A stretch of DNA of 23,208 bases from an uncultured Clostridia bacterium (GTDB taxonomy: Bacteria; Bacillota; Clostridia; Christensenellales; Borkfalkiaceae). Both the position numbers and the translations under genes were made by a program. The stretch covers positions 1-23,208 of the forward strand of contig CANQUY010000008.1 in assembly GCA_947627125.1 (NCBI GenBank). Reading direction: 5' to 3'. Under the pieces are notes generated by a model. The model saw only the letters and a list, made by a program, of their open reading frames with translations. It did not search any database and was not told the DNA's origin. Numbering within the stretch: position 1 is the first letter of the stretch; each line of letters starts with the position of its first letter. Below are positions 13,601 to 21,142 of this stretch, one piece after another.

Positions 13601-16600
13601 AATATTCCTGGGCTCGACGGGCTTGGGCTCGGTGGAATCCTGGCAAGCGATTGTAACCTTATCGAGGTAAACAGTGTTGCTACAGTTGTGGGTAATACGG
13701 ACAAACTTGTAGGACCCCTCAACGGTCAATTCATATGTATTTTCCTCGAAAGTAATCGTCTTTGAAGTAGTGGCCCCCTCCTCAAATTCCACGGAATTCG
13801 AGAACTCAACCTTTAAGGCATCGGCTTTTGTGAGAAGAGTCTTGCCACTTGCCCATTCAAACGTGACCTTTATGATATCGTACTGGAACGCAGCCGTATT
13901 CCAGAAGGAGGAGGTGCCTGTAGAACTATTGGTCCTCATTTGAAGGAGGTTATAGTTGCCCATGCCGATCCACGAGAAACCATATCCACCGATCGTGGCG
14001 GTGCCATTGTTCTTATATCCAGAAACCCCAGATAGAAGGGTATCTGCCGTAACAACGATTTCCTCTAAGCCCTCTACATAGCGTTGGACTTTGACCGTAA
14101 ATTCTTTGTTTTCCGTGAAAGAACCAACAGTTGTAGTAGCCTTAAGGACAACAGTCTGTTCATCAGCAGTACGTGTAACAGTGGCCTGGTTCCCCGAAAC
14201 GGTAATACCCTCACCGCTTGCGACCGACCAGGTGACCGTGTCGTTTACTGTAGGAAGCTCAAAGTTTTCACTCACAGTGTCGGGAACGGTAATGCCGTCA
14301 AGAACAACTTTCGCAGGATTTGTTTTTGCATCTGTATTGACCTGCACGAGCCATGCATATTGCATTTCAATCGTGCCCTTGTAATTGGTCATCTGACCGT
14401 AGACAACAATTGTATCACCGATATTAAATGCAGTCACGCCGTTGCTACAATCGATCGTCTGAGTGCCGTCTTCAGTGAGAATACCATAGACATAAAGGTC
14501 TTCGTTTTCTTCGTTGGTAATATAAATCTCTGAATTATATTCGCTACTTGCAGATTTCACCGCACCGATTGCGTAGAACTTTTCGGTTGTCGTCTGACCA
14601 GAAGTTGCAACTTTAGCTTTCAGTTCGCTAAAAGGCGTCGTTTCAAATTCTGTCGCAGCTAGTTTGATTTGTTTCTTTACGGTGACGGTGATTGTCTTGC
14701 TGACTTCAACACTATTGTAAGAAGCAGTAAGTTTAAGTTGAATCTGCTTATCCGTGTCATGAGGAAGTTCTTTGATATCGAGATGATCGCCATTGACGAT
14801 ACCATAGGGACTATTTTCGGTGAGAACTTCCCATGTGAATGCAACGTCAGCAAAGGGAGATTCAGGAAGAGGATAGTCACCAGATTCTCCGACTGTATAA
14901 GTGCTACTTACACTTTCGAGCGCCATATCGATCTTTTCTTGATCGGTCAAAACAACGCCGTAGGTTACAATAATTTGTTTTATCTGTACATTACCATTGT
15001 CATTTCCACTTGAATGACCGACCGTCAATTCTATGGAAGGCGCATAGATTTCGTCGAGAATGGTGCCTGTATCGTATTGTTTGGAACCGTAGTAAAGTCT
15101 ACCATTATTACTATTATCGTAGGTGATTTGAATGGATTTGATTTTTACCATTCTTCCGTCTTCCGGTGCAGCGATCTGAATACGTCCGTCACCGAATTCA
15201 TAAATACGCCAAGAGAAATTAGATTCGTAGTATTTACCTGTGTTTCCGCTTCCAGAGGCGGTAACAGTAATATGATTGTTGAGTTCGACTGTATAGTACT
15301 TATCTGTAACACCCGTTACACCAGAGTTAGCCCAACTATTTGCTGTTGCATAATCGGCGATCGAAACGCTTGCGGTGACCTCGTCGCCCATCTTGGCGTT
15401 GATGGTCATGGCAGAGTTGACGGTGATTTCGCCTGACTGCTTGGTTTCGGTCCCCTCTTCGTCGGTCGTGTACCAATAGAGGAATACATAGCCTTCGACG
15501 GGGGCGGGCTCAATTTCGTCAAGGTCGAGCGTGTCGCCTGCGAATACGGAACGGGTGAGGTTTGTGCCGTGTTCAACGACAAAGGTCACGGTGAGGGGCT
15601 CGGTGACGGTGAGCTTGCCGTTTGCGAGGGCATAGCGGAGGGTATTTTCGGTATTCGTCAGCGTAACAGTTCCCGAAATCGTCTTATTGGCATAGACGTC
15701 CTTGGTACCGAGGACGAACTTGAGGGTATACTCTTTGGCTGTAAGGTCGGTGAGCGTATAGGTGAGGGTGAAGCCGTCCGTGGCTGCGGCTGCGGTGCCT
15801 ATGATGGGATTTTCGGCGCCGAGCTGGAGCTTCACGTCTTTGATGGTTTCGAGATCGAAGCCGTTGCCCTTGACGGTGGCGATGAAGGTAAGGGTGTTCC
15901 CATTCAACTGCAAGGTAGCGGATGCCTCGGTGAGGAGCATTTCGGTCCACTTTGCGGCGAATTCGACTTTGACGTCGGCGTTGGCAAGTTTGAGCGTATA
16001 GATGTTGCCTTCAACGTCTACGGGCTCGGCATTGTCGATCTTCACGGTCCAACCGTCGAAACGGAAGCCCGACTTGGTGGGAGGAGTGAGGGTGAAGGTG
16101 GCGGTGTCGCCGTTCTGATCTTTTGCCACCGTGCCCTCTTTTGCCGTGGCGGTGACGGTGACTGCCGTCGTTTCGACTGTGATGACGATATCTGCCTTAT
16201 TGACGGTGACGGAGTATTTGCCGTCTTGGGCGGTGAGGGTGTTGTCGCCATTCTTCACGGAAACGAGCTTATAGCCGTTATCGGGGGTCACGGTGAAGGT
16301 GACGGTTGTGCCGTCTTGGTAATATCTGGTTTCGGAAAGACCGGTGGTGGCGTTGGCAGCTTGGGCGGTGACTCTGTAGAGCTGTTCCCACTGCGCGGTG
16401 ACGGTGACGTCGGCCGTGGGGGTGATCTTTTCGCCTGCCCCGCGGAGTTCTTCCTCTTCGCCGACCTTCCAGCCGAGGAATTTATAGCCTGTGCGCGAAG
16501 GAGCTGCGGGAAGGGGGAAGCCCTCAGACACGAAGACGAGTTCGGTTTCGGAAGGCATGCCGTCATAGCCATAGTTGATGGTGATGGTGTAGGCATTGTC

Positions 16601-18052
16601 GACCTTCACGGTGTAGGTCGTCTTAAGATAGGTGAGATAGCTGACGGTGATGGTGTATTCGCCGAGTTCGTCTGCCTTGTATTCTGTGGAATCGACGTCG
16701 ATATTCTCGGTGACTTCCTTCAGTTGCGTTTCGTTCTCGTATCTGACTTTGACAACGAGGTTTTCGCTGCTGAACGGTTCACCCTTGCGGAAACGGGTGG
16801 TGCACTTGGAAGTATCGAGCTCGATTTCGACTGCCTTGTTCCAAATGGTGGGAAGTTCGACGCCGTCGGCCTCCACGAAATGCCAATAGGTGTGGGCGTT
16901 GTCGGTAGGTTCAGCCGCCGAGAAGTAGCGGATGACGTCGGCGAGCTGGCTGAAGAGTTTTTCTGCAAAACCGCCCCTATAATATATTGTATTAAAGGGA
17001 GCAAGATTAAAGGGAGCAAGGCCTGCGACGTTGGCGAAAGAGGTTTCCGCCGCATTTTCTGCGATATAAATCGTCTTGAGGCCGCTGCAGCCGTCAAAGG
17101 CGTTTGCGCCGACGGTGAGAAGGTCGGCATTGAGCGTGACTTCAACAAGGTTTGCAAGACCCTCAAAGGCCTTTTCGGCAATAACCTGTGTGCCGCCCGC
17201 AACGGTGTATGTAAAGGTCTTGGGAGCTTCGGCCTCTTCGGCAAGAGCCGCGGCATTGCGGCGGGGCCTGACTTCGGGCTCGGGCTCGGCGGAACCGCCG
17301 GAGGATCCGGCCTTGATCGCGGTCGGGTCAACGACCTTCAGAAGGTAGCTGCCGATTCCGCCATTGATCGAAATGGAGATGGGCTGGAGCTCGTCTTGGT
17401 TCTCAGCATTCTTGGCTTCTTCCAACTTGTTTTCATAGAAAGGAGTTCCCACAAATGCGTCTGCGGCGATATTTTGGGTGCCCGCTTCCATGGTGACGTT
17501 TGTAAGGTTTTTGCAGTCCTTGAACGCCTCTGCGCCGATCTCGGGTGTGCCCAAGATGGTGACGCTTTGGATCGTTTCGTTCCCCTCAAAGGCTCCCTCG
17601 GCGATATGGACGTCCTTTACTTCTCCCTTCGTCGTGACTGTGGCGGGAATGGTGATTTCGGTAACTTCGGATTCTTGCACCTGCCCGACTTCGACATAGT
17701 CGTTATCGGGAAGATTTTCGGTGATGACATAGTGAACGTTTGTCGTGCCGCACTCGGAGCATTTTCCATCCTTATCTACCTTGTGCGAGATGCCGTCTGC
17801 GGGGATGACCACATTGAAGGAGAGCCCGCACTTGTCGCAATATCTCACACCGACACCGTGTGAAACGCAGGTTTGCTTTTCGATCACGAAAACTTTGCCG
17901 AGGCTGTGTTGGCCGTCGGGGCAGGGTTGACCCTCTCCGTCCGCAAAGGCGCGTGCGGTACCCGTGAAGGCGAATGCCAACGACAGGAGCACGAACAGAA
18001 GCGCGGTCAGGACAAAGAGCGAGAGTTTCTTGAGCGTCAACTGTTTTTTCAT
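10688..18052 (-). CDS. Giant multidomain secreted surface protein (LRR-5, Ig-like, InlB-type repeats)
   Basis: 2454 residues. ATG at 18052 with AAAAGGAG 5 bases upstream. Order of parts: signal peptide 1-37 (ending ARAFA); a Cys-rich segment 50-105 with two CxxC pairs (YCDKCG, CSECG); BspA-type LRR-5 repeats 130-205 and 285-375 separated by a Pro/Glu/Ala linker; an Ig-like domain about 405-485; InlB B-repeat/Flg_new-type units 488-556, 630-705 and 820-880 (GYKFLGW, GFRFDGW, GYVFLYW); mixed beta-sandwich domains; atrophied Ig-like domains near 1035-1126, 1248-1322 and 1936-2030; a possible OB-fold-like segment 1150-1240; related modules near 1580-1690, 1690-1825 and 1828-1935; two homologous C-terminal domains (2035-2195 and 2215-2400) sharing GGWGFGGK/GGWRFGGK; and a membrane anchor 2426-2449 ending RKHN. 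There is no LPXTG. It is probably an adhesin or glycan-binding protein held at the cell surface. Domain names come from pattern recognition. Confidence 0.92.
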   Translation of the reverse strand: MKKQLTLKKLSLFVLTALLFVLLSLAFAFTGTARAFADGEGQPCPDGQHSLGKVFVIEKQTCVSHGVGVRYCDKCGLSFNVVIPADGISHKVDKDGKCSECGTTNVHYVITENLPDNDYVEVGQVQESEVTEITIPATVTTKGEVKDVHIAEGAFEGNETIQSVTILGTPEIGAEAFKDCKNLTNVTMEAGTQNIAADAFVGTPFYENKLEEAKNAENQDELQPISISINGGIGSYLLKVVDPTAIKAGSSGGSAEPEPEVRPRRNAAALAEEAEAPKTFTYTVAGGTQVIAEKAFEGLANLVEVTLNADLLTVGANAFDGCSGLKTIYIAENAAETSFANVAGLAPFNLAPFNTIYYRGGFAEKLFSQLADVIRYFSAAEPTDNAHTYWHFVEADGVELPTIWNKAVEIELDTSKCTTRFRKGEPFSSENLVVKVRYENETQLKEVTENIDVDSTEYKADELGEYTITVSYLTYLKTTYTVKVDNAYTITINYGYDGMPSETELVFVSEGFPLPAAPSRTGYKFLGWKVGEEEELRGAGEKITPTADVTVTAQWEQLYRVTAQAANATTGLSETRYYQDGTTVTFTVTPDNGYKLVSVKNGDNTLTAQDGKYSVTVNKADIVITVETTAVTVTATAKEGTVAKDQNGDTATFTLTPPTKSGFRFDGWTVKIDNAEPVDVEGNIYTLKLANADVKVEFAAKWTEMLLTEASATLQLNGNTLTFIATVKGNGFDLETIKDVKLQLGAENPIIGTAAAATDGFTLTYTLTDLTAKEYTLKFVLGTKDVYANKTISGTVTLTNTENTLRYALANGKLTVTEPLTVTFVVEHGTNLTRSVFAGDTLDLDEIEPAPVEGYVFLYWYTTDEEGTETKQSGEITVNSAMTINAKMGDEVTASVSIADYATANSWANSGVTGVTDKYYTVELNNHITVTASGSGNTGKYYESNFSWRIYEFGDGRIQIAAPEDGRMVKIKSIQITYDNSNNGRLYYGSKQYDTGTILDEIYAPSIELTVGHSSGNDNGNVQIKQIIVTYGVVLTDQEKIDMALESVSSTYTVGESGDYPLPESPFADVAFTWEVLTENSPYGIVNGDHLDIKELPHDTDKQIQLKLTASYNSVEVSKTITVTVKKQIKLAATEFETTPFSELKAKVATSGQTTTEKFYAIGAVKSASSEYNSEIYITNEENEDLYVYGILTEDGTQTIDCSNGVTAFNIGDTIVVYGQMTNYKGTIEMQYAWLVQVNTDAKTNPAKVVLDGITVPDTVSENFELPTVNDTVTWSVASGEGITVSGNQATVTRTADEQTVVLKATTTVGSFTENKEFTVKVQRYVEGLEEIVVTADTLLSGVSGYKNNGTATIGGYGFSWIGMGNYNLLQMRTNSSTGTSSFWNTAAFQYDIIKVTFEWASGKTLLTKADALKVEFSNSVEFEEGATTSKTITFEENTYELTVEGSYKFVRITHNCSNTVYLDKVTIACQDSTEPKPVEPRNIEQVGEIDFYGANFFKLAVSDSDLGFIKTSVASVKVDGVQYPHNSGAGFLIDGSLIQIQTADNARESDVTTFELEWYNEAGELVAKTTVTRKIVEKLVYSVTEVALIGAEDTLGIMITIDAEAPADAKVELTIGGRAVAATLEGDTITCDNILPVAIGNSVTIALKINGSEPTAWAGVITDPESVGTVNYTLAVSDGKLTVKAESTVPVEKTVTGFHDSEIWSDNPDNPNAVTVNFWVDTTGYTADDLRAAKLLVNGQELSTRASSEYMIGNGSQSKLWFELMTLSDVEGALLQLKIGEKTYDVNVTAGRGVGSKTMNDRTYTLEAEGDQLKLTVKTNKPEPEFSYSVREVTYSCDDEKTLTIMIGLNITGTAKGQAVLTVNGVEAKADVDDMPIFKFTPNGWNGTLVVELVIDGKKADWTDVEVTDEAVTIGDYSYTLAVEGSELKLTVVNESQKKVDAAVETLKPQLENKELTEDLQLPTVEGVTIKWSVEVTTPDADQSAASIEGNTTLKIKRSAADVQIQLTGAITCGNAGTATLQVTLTIKAEEAPEKIETIYTLNMPKQEYVSGGTQGSYADAYDVAVDNVTWSAELNTTLSGGWGFGGKSVTKVDRKLTSKNAILGKVTEIKVSFGTKDSGITVNSVTLKVYNDNPSNGGQEIDSKNISFAASSTKTVTAEKEWKDCYYEFIFNVTVSGNKNQKVMLTKIVFDGVKPAGGGTEPGGGGQTEPGAQESTLYTLAQTIMADKSSEATYNGYATYCNVECGDVTWNVCGNVTQSGGWRFGGKGGSKASSTATYDREISSTTAIAGKVTKISFALGAIKNGSSSTITINSVILKVYDVAPNISSDSSAPTYSSQAIYTSESFSYTENTVCTVNAPTDADWTNKYYQLVINITLKGKNNSYVVINSMEYTGYPASSDQGMEGPSMTAFTANMNNGNVESNGLWIALAVGGSALIALSALAVVVLLRKHN
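16991..17020. repeat. Perfect 15-bp tandem duplication inside the giant gene
   Basis: ATTAAAGGGAGCAAG occurs twice without a gap. In the minus-strand reading frame it duplicates LAPFN (residues about 345-354) within the second LRR block. Perfect identity and retained frame suggest a recent slippage event. Confidence 0.9.
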
Positions 18053-18111
18053 AAAATCTCCTTTTGTGCGTATCCCCCGTTACGAAGCGGGATACGGACT
18101 TTTTCATATAT

Positions 18112-18140
18112 ATTGTAACAGGGTTGGTACTGTATGTCAA
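18112..18140 (-). promoter_or_regulatory. Promoter of the giant surface protein gene
   Basis: TTGACA (18140-18135), 17 bases, TACAAT (18117-18112) on the minus strand, start near 18105. The ~52-base leader contains a stem GTATCCC/GGGATAC (within 18070-18095) upstream of the ribosome site, which may stabilise the long mRNA. Confidence 0.85.
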
Positions 18141-18260
18141 GACTCTTGGTAAAATTTTTATGATAAATTTTTACTGATCTGATGTGAAAAAAGAACAAAA
18201 TTGAACCGTTTCCCGAATGCGTCTTTTGAGGGAGTGTGCCGCTCATGCTGAGCAGTCCCG

Positions 18261-18411
18261 CGTCATTCTGAGAAACGGGCGTAATACGAAGTCAGACAAC
18301 TTGACCCGAAGAATCTCGCGGGGCGGGTACTATGCGGTCGTTGCCCACCCGCCTATCCCCCCTCCTCGGGAGGGGGCATGACTGCGTTCCGCTCTTCTTC
18401 TCAGCATGACG
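18261..18411. repeat. Family 1 palindromic repeat, copy D (hybrid)
   Basis: The left half is normal (CGTCATTCTGAGAAACGG, CCCGAAGAATCTCGCGGGGC). The middle right arm is replaced by the TTGCCCACC...CTCCTCGGGAGGGGGCAT block also found at 10548-10593. The right end TTCTCAGCATGACG is present. It is 25 bases from copy E. No ORF is supported between 18141 and 18658. Confidence 0.8.
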
Positions 18412-18436
18412 CCGCTAGCAACGCAACCTGTCCCCG

Positions 18437-18579
18437 CGTCATTCTGAGAAATGGACGTAATACGAAGTCAGACCAACTTGACCCGAAGAATCTCGCGGGG
18501 GCGGGTACGGACACCATGCGGCGAGATGCTTCGGTATGGCCACCGTAGACTGCGTTGTGCTCTCGTTCTCAGCATGACG
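18437..18579. repeat. Family 1 palindromic repeat, copy E
   Basis: A full-length copy in the same orientation as D, with the spacer TACGAAGTCAGACCAACTTG nearly identical to D. Both are followed by GCCGCTAGCAACGCAACCTG, so D and E arose as a tandem duplication including the flank. Confidence 0.85.
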
Positions 18580-18603
18580 CCGCTAGCAACGCAACCTGCC
18601 CCG

Positions 18604-18640
18604 CGTCATTCTGAGGGAGAGAAACGACCGAAGAGCGTCA
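18604..18640. repeat. Family 1 palindromic repeat, truncated copy F
   Basis: Only the left end CGTCATTCTGAG remains, followed by diverged sequence. It stops about 20 bases before the promoter at 18659, so the promoter of the transporter gene directly abuts the repeat array. Confidence 0.6.
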
Positions 18641-18658
18641 AACGGAGTGCGAAAATGC

Positions 18659-18687
18659 TTTACAGAACGGCGAAAGTGCGCTATAAT
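18659..18687 (+). promoter_or_regulatory. Promoter of the queuosine-precursor transporter operon
   Basis: TTTACA (18659-18664), 17 bases, TATAAT (18682-18687). The start point near 18694 would place the putative riboswitch at the very 5' end of the mRNA. Confidence 0.85.
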
Positions 18688-18693
18688 GGCCAA

Positions 18694-18735
18694 AGCGGAT
18701 GTTCCTTGCCAAACCATCCCAAAAAAACAAGGAGG
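18694..18735 (+). promoter_or_regulatory. Probable preQ1-I riboswitch controlling translation
   Basis: The sequence fits the H-type pseudoknot of class I preQ1 aptamers. P1 is GGATG (18697-18701) with CATCC (18715-18719). L1 is TT. P2 is CCTTG (18704-18708) with CAAGG (18728-18732). L2 is CCAAAC. L3 is CAAAAAAA, the A-rich loop typical of the class. P2 takes in the first half of the AAGGAGG ribosome site, so ligand-stabilised folding should lower translation of the transporter. The gene behind it carries the matching function. All pairings are perfect but were found by eye. Confidence 0.8.
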
Positions 18736-18742
18736 CTTCACC

Positions 18743-19516
18743 ATGAAGCAAAAGTTCAACAATTTCATCAGGGAAACGAGAGCTCTGCTCTCCTCCGTCC
18801 CCCCGCTCACCTTCGCACTCTTCATCCTCAGCGTCTTTTCGATGAACCTGCTCGCGAACAAGAGCCTCAACATCCCCCTCGACTGGCTCGCACTCGATTG
18901 CGGCATCATCGTGTCGTGGGTGTCTTTTTTATGTATGGACGTCCTCACGAAGCACTTCGGGCCCAAGGCCGCGACGACCGTTTCCGTCGTTGCCGTCGCC
19001 GTGAATCTCGCAATGTGCCTCATCCTCTACCTCGCCTCGCTCATTCCCGGCACATGGGGCGCGTTCTTCGATTTCGGCGAAGAGCCCGTCATCAATTCCG
19101 CGCTCGACAGTACGTTCGGCGGAACGTGGTACGTTCTCTTCGGCAGTACCGTGGCGTTTTTGGCGTCGGCGGCCATCAATAATTTCTCCAATTGGGGGGT
19201 AGGAAAGATCTTCAAAAAGAATCCCGACGGCTTTATGGCATACGCATGCAGAACGTACATATCGACGGCGATCGGGCAATTTGCGGATAATCTCATCTTT
19301 GCGCTCATCGTTTCGCACTTCTTCTTCGGGTGGACGATCGTGCAGTGTCTGACATGCGCCGCAACGGGCATGGTGGCGGAGCTTTTGGTGGAAGCGGCGT
19401 TCTCCCCCATCGGCTACAAAATTTGCAACATATGGCGCAAAAAAGGCGTAGGTGCGGCCTATTTCAACGCGCTTGAGGAGAACAAAAATGAAAGTCTTGA
19501 TCACGGGGACGAGTAA
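18743..19516 (+). CDS. yhhQ: Queuosine precursor transporter, YhhQ/VUT family
   Basis: 257 residues. The ATG at 18743 follows AAGGAGG by 7 bases; a longer frame to 18647 would start upstream of the transcript start and is rejected. It is an integral membrane protein with about six membrane helices. Characteristic stretches are 'FALFILSVFSMNLLANKS', 'LDCGIIVSWVSFLCMDVLTK' and 'HFGPKAATT', the conserved core of the Vut_1 family (COG1738). Known members such as E. coli YhhQ bring in queuosine precursors (preQ0, preQ1). The probable preQ1 riboswitch in its leader agrees with this. The downstream SDR gene starts inside its last 29 bases, so the two are translationally coupled. Confidence 0.92.
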   Translation: MKQKFNNFIRETRALLSSVPPLTFALFILSVFSMNLLANKSLNIPLDWLALDCGIIVSWVSFLCMDVLTKHFGPKAATTVSVVAVAVNLAMCLILYLASLIPGTWGAFFDFGEEPVINSALDSTFGGTWYVLFGSTVAFLASAAINNFSNWGVGKIFKKNPDGFMAYACRTYISTAIGQFADNLIFALIVSHFFFGWTIVQCLTCAATGMVAELLVEAAFSPIGYKICNIWRKKGVGAAYFNALEENKNESLDHGDE

Positions 19517-20129
19517 GGGGATCGGCAGGGCAATCGCCGAAAAATTTCTCATGGAAGAGCATGAAGTGATGGGCGTGGACGTGCTCCCCGCCGCCCTTTT
19601 CCACCAAAATTACAGACATGCGGTCGCGGACATTGCAGATGGCAAGCTGCCCGAGTTTGCGCCCGACATTCTCATCAACAACGCGGGCGTGCAGGACAGC
19701 GGAAAGGACATTGCCGTGAACCTCGAAGGGACCATCCGCGTGACAGAAAAATATCTCACTTATATGCCGAAAAGCGTGGTTTTTATTGCCTCGGCAAGTG
19801 CCTCCACGGGGGCGGAATTCCCCGCCTATGCGGCGAGCAAGGGCGGCGTTGTCACGTATATGAAGAACGTCGCGCTCCGCGCCGCGACGTGGGGCGGAAC
19901 GGCAAACAGCATCTCCCCCGGGGGCGTGACGACCGCGCTCAACGCGCATGTGATGGAGGACGAGAACCTGTGGCGGCAGATCATGGACGAAACGCCGCTC
20001 AAGAAATGGGCGTCGCCCGAGGAGATCGCCGAATGGGTTTACTTTGTGGCCGCCGTCAACAGGTCGATGACCGCGCAGGACATTCTCATCGACAACGGCG
20101 AATCCGCCCGCGCCAAATTCGTGTGGTGA
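19488..20129 (+). CDS. Short-chain dehydrogenase/reductase (SDR family)
   Basis: 213 residues. The ATG at 19488 lies inside the end of the transporter gene, with GAGGAG 7 bases upstream; the longer frame to 19452 lacks a ribosome site. Rossmann motif TGTSKGIG (6-13), NNAG (64-67), catalytic Ser in the IASASAS stretch (about 102-106) and YAASK (114-118, Tyr114 and Lys118), then SPGGVTTALN, all canonical for a classical SDR using NAD(P)H. It is shorter than the usual ~250 residues, mostly through a compact region between the Rossmann motif and NNAG. The substrate is unknown; it resembles 3-oxoacyl-ACP-reductase-type enzymes. Coupling to a queuosine transporter suggests, without proving, a link to that pathway. 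It is cytoplasmic. Confidence 0.93.
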   Translation: MKVLITGTSKGIGRAIAEKFLMEEHEVMGVDVLPAALFHQNYRHAVADIADGKLPEFAPDILINNAGVQDSGKDIAVNLEGTIRVTEKYLTYMPKSVVFIASASASTGAEFPAYAASKGGVVTYMKNVALRAATWGGTANSISPGGVTTALNAHVMEDENLWRQIMDETPLKKWASPEEIAEWVYFVAAVNRSMTAQDILIDNGESARAKFVW

Positions 20130-20161
20130 GTTACGGCCGTCAACGGCGACGTTCCTAATAG

Positions 20162-20230
20162 CGTCATCCTGAGCCTGTCGAAGGATCACCTTATTGCTGC
20201 GGTGATGGTTCGACTACGCTCACCATGACG
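20162..20230. repeat. Family 2 palindromic repeat, inverted copy
   Basis: Near-perfect reverse complement of 9261-9332: CGTCATCCTGAGCCTGTCGA, AAGGATCACCTTATTGCTGC, and the end CGCTCACCATGACG. It lies 32 bases after the SDR stop codon. Confidence 0.85.
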
Positions 20231-20280
20231 TTATCGGGAATGACGCCGCTACAATGTCCGACTTCCGTGCTCATTCTGAG

Positions 20281-20393
20281 GGCACCCCCTTGCTGCCCCT
20301 TTTAGGGGAAGTCCCCCGCAAGGGGGAAAGGGGTTTCATAACCCCTCAGTCACGCAAGGACAGCGTGACGGCTCCCCTATGAGGGGAGCCAAG
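20281..20393. repeat. Cluster of four hairpins (degenerate palindromic repeat)
   Basis: CCCCTTTTAGGGG (20296-20308), TCCCCCGCAAGGGGGA (20312-20327), GTCACGC/GCGTGAC (20349-20355 with 20363-20369) and GGCTCCCCT/AGGGGAGCC (20370-20378 with 20382-20390). The last two abut. There is no coding signal in 20130-20450. This looks like a separate intergenic repeat class. Confidence 0.7.
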
Positions 20394-20403
20394 AGATAGA
20401 CAT

Positions 20404-20432
20404 AAAAAATGACGGCTTCGCCGTCATTTTTT
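20404..20432. terminator. Bidirectional terminator between the SDR and LemA genes
   Basis: A stem ATGACGGC with GCCGTCAT, loop TTC, flanked by six A residues on the left and seven T residues on the right. It serves the SDR mRNA from the left and the LemA operon mRNA from the right. Confidence 0.9.
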
Positions 20433-20450
20433 TGCGCATATGTACGATTT

Positions 20451-21122
20451 TTAGAAGAATGTGCCGCGGGCGGCCTCCTTCGTTTCCTTGTCGGCAATGA
20501 AGGGAATGCGCGTCGTGTAACCCGCTTTCGCCGCAACAATCATCTTTGTGGGCCATGCGAAAATGTCGCGGTTCCATGTGTTCACCGTGTCGTTGTACAC
20601 CTCGCGCGCGGCCGTGATCTCCCTCTGCAGGTAGGAATTCTGCTGCATGGCGTCCGCGATCTCCCGATGCGCCTTGAGGTCGGGATAGTTCTCGAATGCG
20701 ATATTCACCGCGCGGTCGATATTGCCGATTTCCGCCGCGATCTCGTTGCGGGCCTCATCCCCCTCTGCGCCGCTGTGCGAGCGGTACTGCGCGATCTTCG
20801 TGAAGGTATCCTTGTCGAGATCGATCGCCTTGTCGAGAAGCTGTGCGCAGTTCTTGAGGATCTGCACGCGCTGTTCGAGATAGTTATCGATCTGCGAAGC
20901 GTCATGCTGGATCTTCTGCTGAAGCTGCTGGAAGTGATTCTTCGCTTTCACCTTCATGATCGTCCAGATGATCCCGCCGATGATGGGCGGAAGGAACCAC
21001 CAGATGATGTCGAAAAACTTGGAGCCGCCCCCCACCGTGACAGGGATCTGTTTTGCGATGACATTTACGTCACGCCCCTCATCCATCGTCGGGCCGGTAA
21101 GTTCGTCGAGTTCGTTTGCCAT
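20451..21122 (-). CDS. lemA: LemA family membrane protein
   Basis: 223 residues. The ATG at 21122 has GGAGGT 8 bases upstream, inside the 20-base gap after the partner gene. One membrane segment (about 37-56, DIIWWFLPPIIGGIIWTIMK) follows an unusual 35-residue N-terminal tail. The rest is a long helical domain with LemA signatures: QLLDKAIDLDKDT, 'FENYPDLKAHREIADAMQQ' and REVYNDTVNTWN, ending FAWPTKMIVAAKAGY. LemA proteins are widespread one-pass proteins of uncertain role, named from Listeria, often near membrane peptidases or DUF3137-type partners. The extended N-terminus is longer than usual. It forms an operon with the 612-residue membrane protein. Confidence 0.93.
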   Translation of the reverse strand: MANELDELTGPTMDEGRDVNVIAKQIPVTVGGGSKFFDIIWWFLPPIIGGIIWTIMKVKAKNHFQQLQQKIQHDASQIDNYLEQRVQILKNCAQLLDKAIDLDKDTFTKIAQYRSHSGAEGDEARNEIAAEIGNIDRAVNIAFENYPDLKAHREIADAMQQNSYLQREITAAREVYNDTVNTWNRDIFAWPTKMIVAAKAGYTTRIPFIADKETKEAARGTFF

Positions 21123-21142
21123 ATTCTGTTACCTCCGTTTTT

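Noticed and set aside
12101..17863. Long plus-strand frames (447 codons at 12101-13444, 764 codons at 15569-17863)
   Set aside because: Both are exactly antisense to the giant surface gene; their Gly/Asp/Val-rich products have no signals or domains, and no promoter or ribosome site was seen.
18451..19182. 243-codon frame across repeat copy E into the transporter gene
   Set aside because: It begins inside a non-coding repeat and overlaps the well-supported yhhQ frame in another phase.
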